DNA from: Rhodospirillales bacterium
GTDB lineage: Bacteria > Pseudomonadota > Alphaproteobacteria > Rhodospirillales > JASLQF01
Assembly: GCA_030744625.1 (NCBI GenBank)
Contig: JASLQF010000065.1
Location: 62,001 to 126,000 of the forward strand
Length of the DNA stretch: 64,000 nucleotides
Direction: 5' to 3'
In this document: positions 25,729 through 33,582 of the stretch, in pieces
Numbering within the stretch: position 1 is the stretch's first letter
How the letters are laid out: each line of letters opens with the position of its first letter
Position numbers and translations under genes: made by a program
The notes under the pieces: model-generated
What the model was told of the DNA's origin: nothing
What the model saw: only the letters and a program-made list of their open reading frames with translations
Database searches by the model: none

Positions 25729-26349
25729 CTACCGTCTTTGCTCCCGGAGAAACTTTTCGAAGTCACCGTAGCCCGTGAAGCGCATTTCGAATTCGAGACC
25801 CAAGGTCTCGGCGGCCGCTTCCGCCTTGGCCTTGAGGGCGAGATCGTCGCTTTGGGCCAGATAGACGAGCTTCTTGTACTTGCCGAAATACGTCGAGCGA
25901 AGTTCGGGGTAGCGGTCGAGCCCCAATCCCTTGACCACCAGCCGTTCGAAGTGCTGGGTCAGGAAATCGGTGAGGATGAAGGATCCGGGCTCGGCCTTCA
26001 TCATGGCCGCGAACGTGTCGGCGCCGGCAAACACCTCGTAACAATGCGCGCCCTTGATGCTTTCGACGCCTTCCTCATTCAGCATGTCCTCCAGCTGGCC
26101 ACCGGTGCCGCAGTCGCTGTACAGCACGACGATGCGCTCGCAGAGGTCACGGTTGGCCCGGATTTTCCGCCGCACGCCTTCGGGAATGCGTCCCGGGTCG
26201 TTGTGCAGATGGGCCGGCAGGCAATCGACGCGCATGTCGTCCCAGCCGTTGGCATCGATCATCGCGATGATTTCCCGGGCCACGGCCCCACAGCAGATGA
26301 TCAATGTGCCTGTCTTGTCGCCCGGCTTTTGGCGTGCCATTTGGCCCAT
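25729..26349 (-). CDS. DUF1638 family protein linked to corrinoid methyltransferases
   Basis: This 206-residue protein matches DUF1638: ...LIICCGAVAREIIAMI near the start, VDCLPAHLHNDPGRIPEGV, and VVLYSDCGTGGQLEDML. Conserved Cys and His residues suggest metal or corrinoid contact, but no function is established. DUF1638 genes often sit beside methylotrophic corrinoid methyltransferase genes, as here between the UroD-type methyltransferase and MetV. A second in-frame ATG lies nine bases inside; the first is used. Confidence 0.82.
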   Translation of the reverse strand: MGQMARQKPGDKTGTLIICCGAVAREIIAMIDANGWDDMRVDCLPAHLHNDPGRIPEGVRRKIRANRDLCERIVVLYSDCGTGGQLEDMLNEEGVESIKGAHCYEVFAGADTFAAMMKAEPGSFILTDFLTQHFERLVVKGLGLDRYPELRSTYFGKYKKLVYLAQSDDLALKAKAEAAAETLGLEFEMRFTGYGDFEKFLREQRR

Positions 26350-26367
26350 GTTGCGCGGTCTTCCCGG

Positions 26368-27531
26368 TTACGCGGCCTTGCCATAGGAATGGCTCAGGCC
26401 CTCGTCGAACATGGCGACGATGTTTTCCGGCGGCACCTCGGGCTGGATGTTGTGCACGGTGTTCAGAATGTAGCCGCCACCCTTGCCCAGCACGTCGATG
26501 ATGCGGCGCGTCTCGGCGCGAACCTCTTCCGGCGTTCCGAAGGGCAGGATCTGCTGGGTGTTGATGCCGCCCCAGAACGTCATGCGGTCGCCGAAGGCCT
26601 CCTTCAGGCCTGCCGGCTCCATGTCCCTGGCCGTCACCTGGACCGGGTTGAGGGCATCGATCCCGATGTCGATCAGGTGTTCGATGAAGGGGTAGGCCGA
26701 CCCGCAACAGTGATAGCAGATCTTGACGTCGGCTCGCGACTTGACGGTCTCGACCATGCGCCGGTGCCGCGGCTTGATGTACTTGGCGTAAATGTTCTCG
26801 GGATCGAACATGCATCCTTCCTGGGTGCCCAGATCCTCGCCGAAATACACGATGTCGATGTTTTCCGGACCGGCGGCTTCGATCATCCTCTCCGCCGTGC
26901 CCACCCAGAAGTCGGTGAGCTTGTCCATGAGAAGGCACCAGGCCTCGCGATTCTTGTATAGGTCCTTGAGATAGGGCTCGAAACCCCGCATGGCATAGCC
27001 GCGGTGAACGACGCCGCCGGGAAGGTAAAGGCAGACCGCGTGGTCACCCTGTTCCATGATTTCCTGGACCCGTTCCTTGACCCCTTTGACGAGTCCCGGG
27101 TTGTCGGGATCGGGCCAGTCGAAGGCTTCGATCGCCTCGATGGTCATCACGCCCTCGTAGAAAGGTCCGTCCTTGTGAAGGAAATGCTGGTCGATGGACC
27201 TCTCCGTGCGCTTCCACAGGACGTCGAATATGTCGACGTACGTGTTGGTGTCGATCCATTCCTGGTGTCCGCCCTCGTATCCCCCGGGCTGTACGTTGCG
27301 GGTGTCGACATCGAAGCGCCGCAACATCTCCTCGTGGGGGTGCGCGACCGAGTGAATGATCGACATGACCTCGGTTTCATGGTCGATGCCGAGGTGTTTC
27401 TTGAGTCTCTCGTAGGCGGGAAGGGTGATCGAGGTGAATTCCGCGCCGCCGAAATCGATGGGAACGCGATCCGGTTCCTCATGGTTCAGGGCGGCCATTA
27501 TGCGGTCCCTGTGCGTCCAAGCCATTGTCAT
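26368..27531 (-). CDS. UroD-family corrinoid methyltransferase (substrate-specific MT I, O-demethylase-like)
   Basis: The ORF track starts at 27672, but the natural start is the ATG at 27531 (MTMAWTHRDRIMAALNHEEPDRVPIDFG) after GGAAGG; 387 residues. The RIMAALNHEEPDRVP opening is typical of cobamide UroD-type methyltransferases. The zinc site reads CYHCCGSAYPFI near residue 285, and the usual third Cys near the end is replaced by His in LNTVHNIQPEVPPEN, a pattern I associate with the VdmB/OdmB-like subgroup. This is the component that would demethylate the substrate and methylate the corrinoid protein. Neighbouring genes supply every other component of the system. Confidence 0.88.
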   Translation of the reverse strand: MTMAWTHRDRIMAALNHEEPDRVPIDFGGAEFTSITLPAYERLKKHLGIDHETEVMSIIHSVAHPHEEMLRRFDVDTRNVQPGGYEGGHQEWIDTNTYVDIFDVLWKRTERSIDQHFLHKDGPFYEGVMTIEAIEAFDWPDPDNPGLVKGVKERVQEIMEQGDHAVCLYLPGGVVHRGYAMRGFEPYLKDLYKNREAWCLLMDKLTDFWVGTAERMIEAAGPENIDIVYFGEDLGTQEGCMFDPENIYAKYIKPRHRRMVETVKSRADVKICYHCCGSAYPFIEHLIDIGIDALNPVQVTARDMEPAGLKEAFGDRMTFWGGINTQQILPFGTPEEVRAETRRIIDVLGKGGGYILNTVHNIQPEVPPENIVAMFDEGLSHSYGKAA

Positions 27532-27604
27532 GTTCCTTCCACATCTGTGCCGGTCAGGTCGGCCGGGATCATTACGCTCCGCGTGCCGGCGGCGGCACCG
27601 AGGT

Positions 27605-28243
27605 TCAGTCCCCGACCAAGGTCCGCGCCAGGGCGACCGCGCCGGGGGCATCGAGGCCGTACCCGTGGGCACCGATTTTATCGGCGTAATTCTGGTTTAT
27701 GGGTGGACCGCCGACCATCACCTTGATGTTCAGGTTGCGGTTCTCATTGGCCTCGCTAATCGCCGCCACGGCCTTTTCCATCTCCGGCATGGAGGTGGTG
27801 AGCAGGCTCGACAAGGCGATGATGTCGGCCTCGTTCTCCTGGGCGGTGGTGATGAAGGTCTCGGCATCCACGTCGACGCCCAGGTCGACGACACGGAAAC
27901 CCCCACCCTCGAGCATCAACCCCACCAGGTTCTTGCCGATGTCGTGAAGGTCGCCCCTGACGGTTCCGAGGACGACCGTGCCCGCCGGTTTGGTCCCGGT
28001 GCCGACGAGATGGGGCCGGAGGACATCGAGCCCGGCCTGCACGGCTTCCGCCGCCATCAGCATTTCCGGGACGAAAAGCGTGCCGCCGCTGAACTGCTTG
28101 CCGATCATGTCCATGGCGGCGATCATTCCCTCGTCGAGGATGGTCTTGACATCGGTTCCCGCGTCAAGCTCCTGATTTATGAGTTCGACGACCCTCGTGT
28201 CGTCGTACTCCATGACCGCATCATAAATTTCCTGGATTGCCAT
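27605..28243 (-). CDS. Methyltransferase corrinoid protein (MtaC/MtbC/OdmA-like)
   Basis: The ATG at 28243 (MAIQEIYDAVMEYDD) follows GAAGGGA and gives 212 residues; the longer track ORF is not needed. Residues 1-85 form the helical cap domain and about 90-212 the cobalamin-binding domain. The lower-ligand motif RGDLHDIGKNLV (DxHxxG) is intact, with ALSSLLTTSM and VMVGGPPIN completing the site. It is the first gene of an eight-gene minus-strand operon and should accept methyl from the UroD-type enzyme and pass it to tetrahydrofolate through the pterin-binding methyltransferase. Confidence 0.95.
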   Translation of the reverse strand: MAIQEIYDAVMEYDDTRVVELINQELDAGTDVKTILDEGMIAAMDMIGKQFSGGTLFVPEMLMAAEAVQAGLDVLRPHLVGTGTKPAGTVVLGTVRGDLHDIGKNLVGLMLEGGGFRVVDLGVDVDAETFITTAQENEADIIALSSLLTTSMPEMEKAVAAISEANENRNLNIKVMVGGPPINQNYADKIGAHGYGLDAPGAVALARTLVGD

Positions 28244-28327
28244 TTCATTCCCTTCTTTCGGCCCTGCTGGCGGGGCCACGGGCACCGAGAGCGCGCGCAG
28301 TATACCCTTTCCAAGAACCCCCCGTTT

Positions 28328-28341
28328 TTGACATAAGTCAA
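28328..28341. promoter_or_regulatory. FNR/CRP-family-like inverted repeat between corrinoid operon and BisC-like gene
   Basis: TTGACATAAGTCAA is a perfect inverted repeat (TTGAC-N4-GTCAA), matching the FNR consensus TTGAT-N4-ATCAA at eight of ten positions. It lies about 82-85 bases from each of two divergent start codons and could control both. The surrounding run of T and A residues suggests an open, promoter-like segment. Confidence 0.6.
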
Positions 28342-28422
28342 AAAGAATTTGTTGCATCACCCGCACCAATCGCCGTTGGGCTTCAACCGCCACAATGCGT
28401 AAAACCGAAACGGAGCGTCGTC

Positions 28423-30723
28423 ATGAGCAAAGGGGAGTCGCAATTCAGCACACTCTCGCATTGGGGAGCCTACACGGTCACCGTCCGCGGCGGACAAGTG
28501 GTCGGCGTTGCACCATTCGTCAAGGACCCCGACCCTTCACCGATTATCGAGGCCTTGCCCAGCGCCCTGCACGACAAGAGCCGCATTCTCCATCCGATGG
28601 TCCGCAAGGGGTTCCTGGAAGATCGGCAAGCGAGCGATCGTACGAAGCGGGGCGCCGACCCGTTTGTCGCGGTTTCCTGGGATGAGGCGTTGGATCTGGT
28701 CGCCGAGGAGTTGGATCGCGTGCAATCCGCCCATGGCAACGAAGCGATTTACGGCAGCTCCGGTTGGTCGAGCGCCGGTCAATTTCACCAAGCGGAATCC
28801 CAGCTCAAGCGGTTCCTGAACGCATTGGGCGGCTTCGTCGACCAGGTCACCAACTTCAGCTTCGGCGCCGCGTCCGTCATCGTGCCGCGCGTCACCGGGT
28901 CGATGGAGCCCGTGCTGACGCCGACCATGTGGCCGGTGATCGTCGAAAACACAAGGTTGATGGTCTTGTTTGGGGGCTTGCCGCAAAAGAACAGCCAGGT
29001 GACCAAGGCCGGGCTGGGCGCCCACAGCATGATGGGGTGGTTGCGCAAGGCAAGGGCCGCCGGTGTCGAGTTCGTGTCGATCAGCCCGAGACGGGACGAC
29101 ATGCCTGATTTTCTCGAGGCGGAATGGCTGCCCGCCCGCCCCAATACCGACGTCGCCTTGATGCTGGGCCTCGCCCATACGTTGGTCGCCGAAGACCTGC
29201 ACGATAGCCAATTCCTGGATCGCTACTGCGTCGGTTTCGAGCGCTTCCTCCCCTACCTGACCGGCCAGGTGGACGGCGTCCCGAAGGACGCCGAATGGGC
29301 GGCGGCAATCACCGAGATCGACGCCGAGACCATCCGCGAACTGGCGCGGCGCATGGCGGCGACACGGTGCATGGTGGCGGCGAGCTGGTCTGTTCAGCGC
29401 TCGGACCATGGCGAGCAGCCCTTCTGGATGGCCGTTGCCCTGGCCGCCATGCTGGGCCAGATCGGACTTCCCGGTGGCGGTTTCGGCTTCGGCTATGGCG
29501 CCATGAACAGCATCGGCGACGCGGTCTCGAGGATACCGGTTCCGTCATTACCCAGGGGCCGGAATTCCGTGCAAGCGTTCATCCCCGTTGCCCGCGTCGC
29601 CGACATGCTGCTGAACCCGGGCGGGCAGATCGACTTCAATGGGGAGAAAATCACTTATCCCGACATTCGGCTGATCTATTGGTGTGGCGGAAACCCGTTC
29701 CATAAACAGCAGGACATCAACCGCCTGCTGCTGGCCTGGCAAAAGCCCGAGACCATCATCATCCACGAACCGTGGTGGACACCGGCGGCGCGCCGCGCCG
29801 ACATCGTTCTCCCCTGTACGACGACCCTCGAACGAAACGATATCGGGGCATCGGATAGAGATCGGTTCTTCATGGCGATGCCCAAGGCGGTCGAGCCGGT
29901 TGGCGAGTCGCGGAGCGACTACGACATATTCTCCGGGTTGTCGAAGCGCCTGGGTTGCCACGAGCACTACACCGAGGGCCGTGACGAAATGGGCTGGCTG
30001 CGCCACATGTACGACGTCGCCCGGCAAGGTGCGTCGCGCGCCGGCCATGAACTGCCGTCATTCGACGACTTCTGGGAAAAAGGCCATCTTGAATTTCCCG
30101 CGAGCAAGGACCCCAAGGTATTGTTCGACGCTTTTCGCGGCGATCCGGGCGGCAGTCCCCTGAAGACTCCGTCGGGGAAAATTGAAATCTATTCGCAAAC
30201 GATCGCCGGGTTTGAATACGATGATTGCCCGGGCCACCCGATGTGGATGGAGCCCATCGAATGGCTGGGTTCGCAAAAAGCCGTAGCTTTCCCGCTGCAT
30301 CTGATTTCGAACGCGCCGGCGCACCGGTTGCACAGCCAGCTCGATTGCGGCGCGGTCAGCCGCGCCGCCAAGGTCGGCGGGCGCGAGCCGGTGTGGATGC
30401 ATCCGCGCGATGCCGGGGCACGGGCCATTGGCGACGGCGATATCGTTCGGGTTTTCAACGGGCGCGGCGCTTGTCTGGCGGGGGCCGTCGTCACCGACTC
30501 GATTCGCCCCGGCGTGATCCAGCTGGCGACCGGTGCCTGGTATGACCCGACGGAGCCGGGCACCATCGGTTCGCTGGATAAACATGGCAATCCCAACGTA
30601 CTGACGCTGGACAAGGGCGCATCGAAGCTAACGCAAACGTGTGCCGCCCTGTCGGCGCTCGTCGAAATCGAGCTCTACGAAGGCGAACCGCCAGCGGTCT
30701 CGGCGTTCGAACCGCCATCGTGA
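28423..30723 (+). CDS. Molybdopterin oxidoreductase, BisC/TorA/DorA family (cytoplasmic)
   Basis: The ATG at 28423 (MSKGESQFSTLSHWGAY) follows GGAG and gives 766 residues; the track ORF's leader is not needed. THWGAY-type N-terminus, SWDEALDLVAEELDRV and the C-terminal MopB_CT domain mark the DMSO/TMAO/biotin sulfoxide reductase branch, which lacks the N-terminal Fe-S motif. The Mo ligand should be Ser146 in TNFSFGAASVIVP, equivalent to Ser in DorA's DYSTGAA. There is no Tat signal, as in BisC, so it acts in the cytoplasm. No membrane or cytochrome partner gene is near. It probably reduces an S- or N-oxide or catalyses an unusual hydroxylation; it is divergent from the corrinoid operon and may share its promoter region. 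Confidence 0.9.
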   Translation: MSKGESQFSTLSHWGAYTVTVRGGQVVGVAPFVKDPDPSPIIEALPSALHDKSRILHPMVRKGFLEDRQASDRTKRGADPFVAVSWDEALDLVAEELDRVQSAHGNEAIYGSSGWSSAGQFHQAESQLKRFLNALGGFVDQVTNFSFGAASVIVPRVTGSMEPVLTPTMWPVIVENTRLMVLFGGLPQKNSQVTKAGLGAHSMMGWLRKARAAGVEFVSISPRRDDMPDFLEAEWLPARPNTDVALMLGLAHTLVAEDLHDSQFLDRYCVGFERFLPYLTGQVDGVPKDAEWAAAITEIDAETIRELARRMAATRCMVAASWSVQRSDHGEQPFWMAVALAAMLGQIGLPGGGFGFGYGAMNSIGDAVSRIPVPSLPRGRNSVQAFIPVARVADMLLNPGGQIDFNGEKITYPDIRLIYWCGGNPFHKQQDINRLLLAWQKPETIIIHEPWWTPAARRADIVLPCTTTLERNDIGASDRDRFFMAMPKAVEPVGESRSDYDIFSGLSKRLGCHEHYTEGRDEMGWLRHMYDVARQGASRAGHELPSFDDFWEKGHLEFPASKDPKVLFDAFRGDPGGSPLKTPSGKIEIYSQTIAGFEYDDCPGHPMWMEPIEWLGSQKAVAFPLHLISNAPAHRLHSQLDCGAVSRAAKVGGREPVWMHPRDAGARAIGDGDIVRVFNGRGACLAGAVVTDSIRPGVIQLATGAWYDPTEPGTIGSLDKHGNPNVLTLDKGASKLTQTCAALSALVEIELYEGEPPAVSAFEPPS

Positions 30724-30790
30724 GGATTACGGTATGGCGAGCATGTTTCGTCGTCGTCAAACTTCGTGACGACGCCAGGAGAACAAGTCC

Positions 30791-32197
30791 GTGAACAGGG
30801 AAGATTTGTGTTTCTTGTCGGCCGCCCAAATGGCCGAGGCCGTGCGTCGGAAGGAACTCTCGCCCCGCGAAATCGTGGAGACGGTACTGGAGCGCATCGA
30901 CACCCTCAATCCGAAGCTCAACGCCTTTTACACGATCACCGCGGAGACAGCCATCGAGGAGGCCAAGCGCGCCGAGCAAGCCGTGGCCAAGGGTGAGCCG
31001 CTGGGGGCGCTGCACGGCGTTCCGGTGTCTTTCAAGGATACGATGATCACCAAGGATGTGCGAACCACCCTGGGTTCGAAGATCTTCGAGAACAACGTCC
31101 CCCGGGAGGACGCGCCCCTCGTCGAACGGCTCAAGGGGGCGGGTGCCGTCATGTTGGGGAAGACCACCATGCCGGAATTCGCCTGGAAGGGGATGACCGA
31201 TTCCCCCTTGCACGGCATTGCTCGCAATCCATGGAATCCCGATTACACGCCAGGCGGCTCGAGCGGCGGCGCCAGCGCCCAGGTGGCGGCGGGCATGGGT
31301 CCGCTGGCGGCGGGGACGGACGGCGCCGGCTCGATACGGATTCCGGCCGCCTTCACCAACCTGTATGGCATCAAGCCGACGTTCGGTCGCGTACCCGTCT
31401 ACCCATCGAGCGCCTTCGATGCCTTGTCCCATGCCGGCCCGATCACCCGAACGGTCGAGGACGCGGCCCTGATGCTCTCAGTGATGGCCGGGCCCCATCC
31501 TGCCGACCGCCTGTCCCTGGAAGCCCCGCCCGCCGATTACGCGGCCGGCCTGGGGAAAGGCATAAAGGGGCTTCGTGTCGCCTGGAGTCCGGACCTCGGT
31601 TCCGCCGAGGTGGATCCCGAAGTCAAGGAAGTCACGGCCCGGGCGGCGGCGGCCTTCACGGAGCTCGGCTGTTCCGTCGAGGAGGCGGCGCCGGACTTCG
31701 GTGACGTGTCCGAGGTCTACCGGACTTATTTCCGTGTCGGTGTCGCAACCTCCATCGCCGATGTCGTCGATGAATGGGAGCCGCACATGGACCCCGGGCT
31801 GGTCAATATCGGCAGGGAGGGGTTCAAGGTCACGGCGGTCGAGTTCGCCAAGGCACAAGTGCGGCGCCACGCCTTGTTCGATGGTGTGCGGCGCTTCTTC
31901 GAGAGCTTCGACCTGTTGTTGACGCCGAGCGTGGCGGTGCCGCCCTTCAAGGCGGGCGCGCCGTCGCCGGCGCCCGAGCACGGTCACGGGGAGGACTGGT
32001 TCAACTGGTCGCCGTTCACCTATCCCTTCAATCTGACGCAGCTTCCGGCGGCCTCGGTGCCCGCCGGTTTTTCCGAAGAGGGGCTCCCCATCGGGCTTCA
32101 GATCGTCGGGCGGCGCTTCGCCGATCTGACCGTCCTTCAAGCCTCGGCGGCCTACGAAACGGCGCGGCCGTGGGCGGACAGGCGGCCAGCCGTTTAG
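30791..32197 (+). CDS. Amidase signature family hydrolase
   Basis: This 468-residue protein carries the full amidase signature: Lys in PVSFKDTM near residue 80, the cis-Ser and nucleophile block PGGSSGGASAQVAAGMGPLAAGTDGAGSIRIP near 155-185, giving the Lys-cisSer-Ser triad. The N-terminus (SAAQMAEAVRRKELSPREIVE) is typical of the GatA-like family. It is not part of a gatCAB operon, so it is likely a catabolic amidase. It follows the BisC-like gene by about 70 bases in the same direction. The substrate is unknown. Confidence 0.92.
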   Translation: MNREDLCFLSAAQMAEAVRRKELSPREIVETVLERIDTLNPKLNAFYTITAETAIEEAKRAEQAVAKGEPLGALHGVPVSFKDTMITKDVRTTLGSKIFENNVPREDAPLVERLKGAGAVMLGKTTMPEFAWKGMTDSPLHGIARNPWNPDYTPGGSSGGASAQVAAGMGPLAAGTDGAGSIRIPAAFTNLYGIKPTFGRVPVYPSSAFDALSHAGPITRTVEDAALMLSVMAGPHPADRLSLEAPPADYAAGLGKGIKGLRVAWSPDLGSAEVDPEVKEVTARAAAAFTELGCSVEEAAPDFGDVSEVYRTYFRVGVATSIADVVDEWEPHMDPGLVNIGREGFKVTAVEFAKAQVRRHALFDGVRRFFESFDLLLTPSVAVPPFKAGAPSPAPEHGHGEDWFNWSPFTYPFNLTQLPAASVPAGFSEEGLPIGLQIVGRRFADLTVLQASAAYETARPWADRRPAV

Positions 32198-32294
32198 ACG
32201 GGGCCGCCGCCGGCGCTTCATGTTTCGGTGCCGGCCCGGGGAAGCGGCTGCACCGTCTGCGCATTTGACATCGCCGGGGAAGGCCTTCACAGTG

Positions 32295-32314
32295 ATGACT
32301 GAATGCTCAGTCAT
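32295..32314. promoter_or_regulatory. Perfect palindromic operator, probable TetR-type site
   Basis: ATGACTGAATGCTCAGTCAT consists of two perfect eight-base arms around a four-base centre. TGACTGA...TCAGTCA-like sites are common TetR-family operators. It lies about 87 bases before the start of the hotdog-TetR fusion gene at 32401, which suggests autoregulation, and 98 bases after the amidase stop. Confidence 0.75.
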
Positions 32315-32400
32315 ATCACCGGCGATCGAAATGAAACACGGTTTCCGCGTGATTTCGCGCCGCCGGCGTTGCGGCGCGTGGTGCGCTACGGGAAAGTAGG

Positions 32401-33510
32401 ATGGTCAGTGTAGGAAAAGAAAAATCCGCCGGGACGGCGAGCCATGCGCCGAGCGGTTTCCTGGATATCGATGTCCGGTCGTCGAGCAGGGATCTGGTGG
32501 TGGGGAGTTTGCGCCTTTTTCCACATCACTTCACGGCGGACGGCGTTGTCGACGGCGGTGTCGTCATGGCCCTCGGGAACTACGTGGCGAGCCATGGGGC
32601 GTCCTTGGATCTGCCGCCCGGATGCAAGAGCACGACCATCGATTCCAATACGAGCTTCCTTAGTCCCCGCGCGACGGACCATCTCGTGGCCAAGGCAAGG
32701 CCGCTGAGCAGGCACCCTCATGTTTCGGTGTGGCGCACGATCGTTTGCGGTGCCGACGAAGAGGTTGTCGCCGAGGTCACTCAAACCGAATCGATCGGTC
32801 CCCAAACCGGGAAACCGGACGATCCCGCCGAAATCCCGTCTGTTGCGAAAGCACGGAAAAACGTGCTGAAAATTTACGGTTCCGACCACGAAGAGGGAAC
32901 CAAACTCAGCGATGTCGCGGTCGAAAGGCGCAAACAGATTTTTCGCGGCGCCTGCGATGTCATCGCCGAGAAGGGATTCGCCAACGCCGCCGTACGCGAC
33001 ATCGCGGCGGCGGCTGGTATGCCGGTGCCCACCATGTACCAATACATCAATGGCAAGGAAGACCTGCTGGCCCTCATTTACGAGGCTTACCTGGGGGAAA
33101 TCAACGCCCGGGTGGAGGCCAGCATCTCGCAAGACATGTCGGCGACAAATAAACTGAAAGCCGCCATCCGCGCCGACATTGAAAGCAACGACGTCCACCA
33201 CCGCTATGTAAAGTTGCTGTTCCAGGAAACCCGGTCGCTTAACGCCGAGGGGCGCGCCCGGGTCAACACTCTCGACGGCACTCACATTGCGATGCTGCGT
33301 GAAATCCTTGAAGAAGGGGTTGCCTCGGGTGAGCTTGACGTCGACGACACGGAACTCGCGGCGAACTTCATATTCTTCCTGTGTGCGATCTGGACGCTGC
33401 GTTATTGGAGCATCGGCGACCACGGTGTCGACGCCATAATCGACAGCATCGTTCATTTCGTGTTGCGCGCCGTCGCCACCGAGGGGCGGGCGGCGTCGAG
33501 GGGCGCGTGA
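32401..33510 (+). CDS. Fusion regulator: PaaI-like hotdog domain plus TetR DNA-binding domain
   Basis: This 369-residue protein has two parts. Residues about 35-135 fit a PaaI/4-hydroxybenzoyl-CoA thioesterase-like hotdog fold (VDGGVVMALGNYVASHGASL, STTIDSNTSFLSPRATDHLVAKARPL). Residues about 170-365 are a complete TetR/AcrR regulator (RRKQIFRGACDVIAEKGFANAAVRDIAAAAGMPVPTMYQYI). In active PaaI-type thioesterases the motif is HGGxxxxLxD; here it is DGGVVMALGN, so both the His and the catalytic Asp are changed. The hotdog domain therefore probably binds an acyl-CoA or related ligand instead of cleaving it. The gene lies directly after a palindromic operator and just before an LLM oxidoreductase, VOC protein, enoyl-CoA hydratase and thioesterase, which it may regulate. 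Confidence 0.88.
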   Translation: MVSVGKEKSAGTASHAPSGFLDIDVRSSSRDLVVGSLRLFPHHFTADGVVDGGVVMALGNYVASHGASLDLPPGCKSTTIDSNTSFLSPRATDHLVAKARPLSRHPHVSVWRTIVCGADEEVVAEVTQTESIGPQTGKPDDPAEIPSVAKARKNVLKIYGSDHEEGTKLSDVAVERRKQIFRGACDVIAEKGFANAAVRDIAAAAGMPVPTMYQYINGKEDLLALIYEAYLGEINARVEASISQDMSATNKLKAAIRADIESNDVHHRYVKLLFQETRSLNAEGRARVNTLDGTHIAMLREILEEGVASGELDVDDTELAANFIFFLCAIWTLRYWSIGDHGVDAIIDSIVHFVLRAVATEGRAASRGA

Positions 33511-33582
33511 GTGGTGGCCGGTGCGACGTACGTCACGTTTCTGACGCTGCGATGAAGGACCAGTGAAAGGGAGAGCCGTCAC

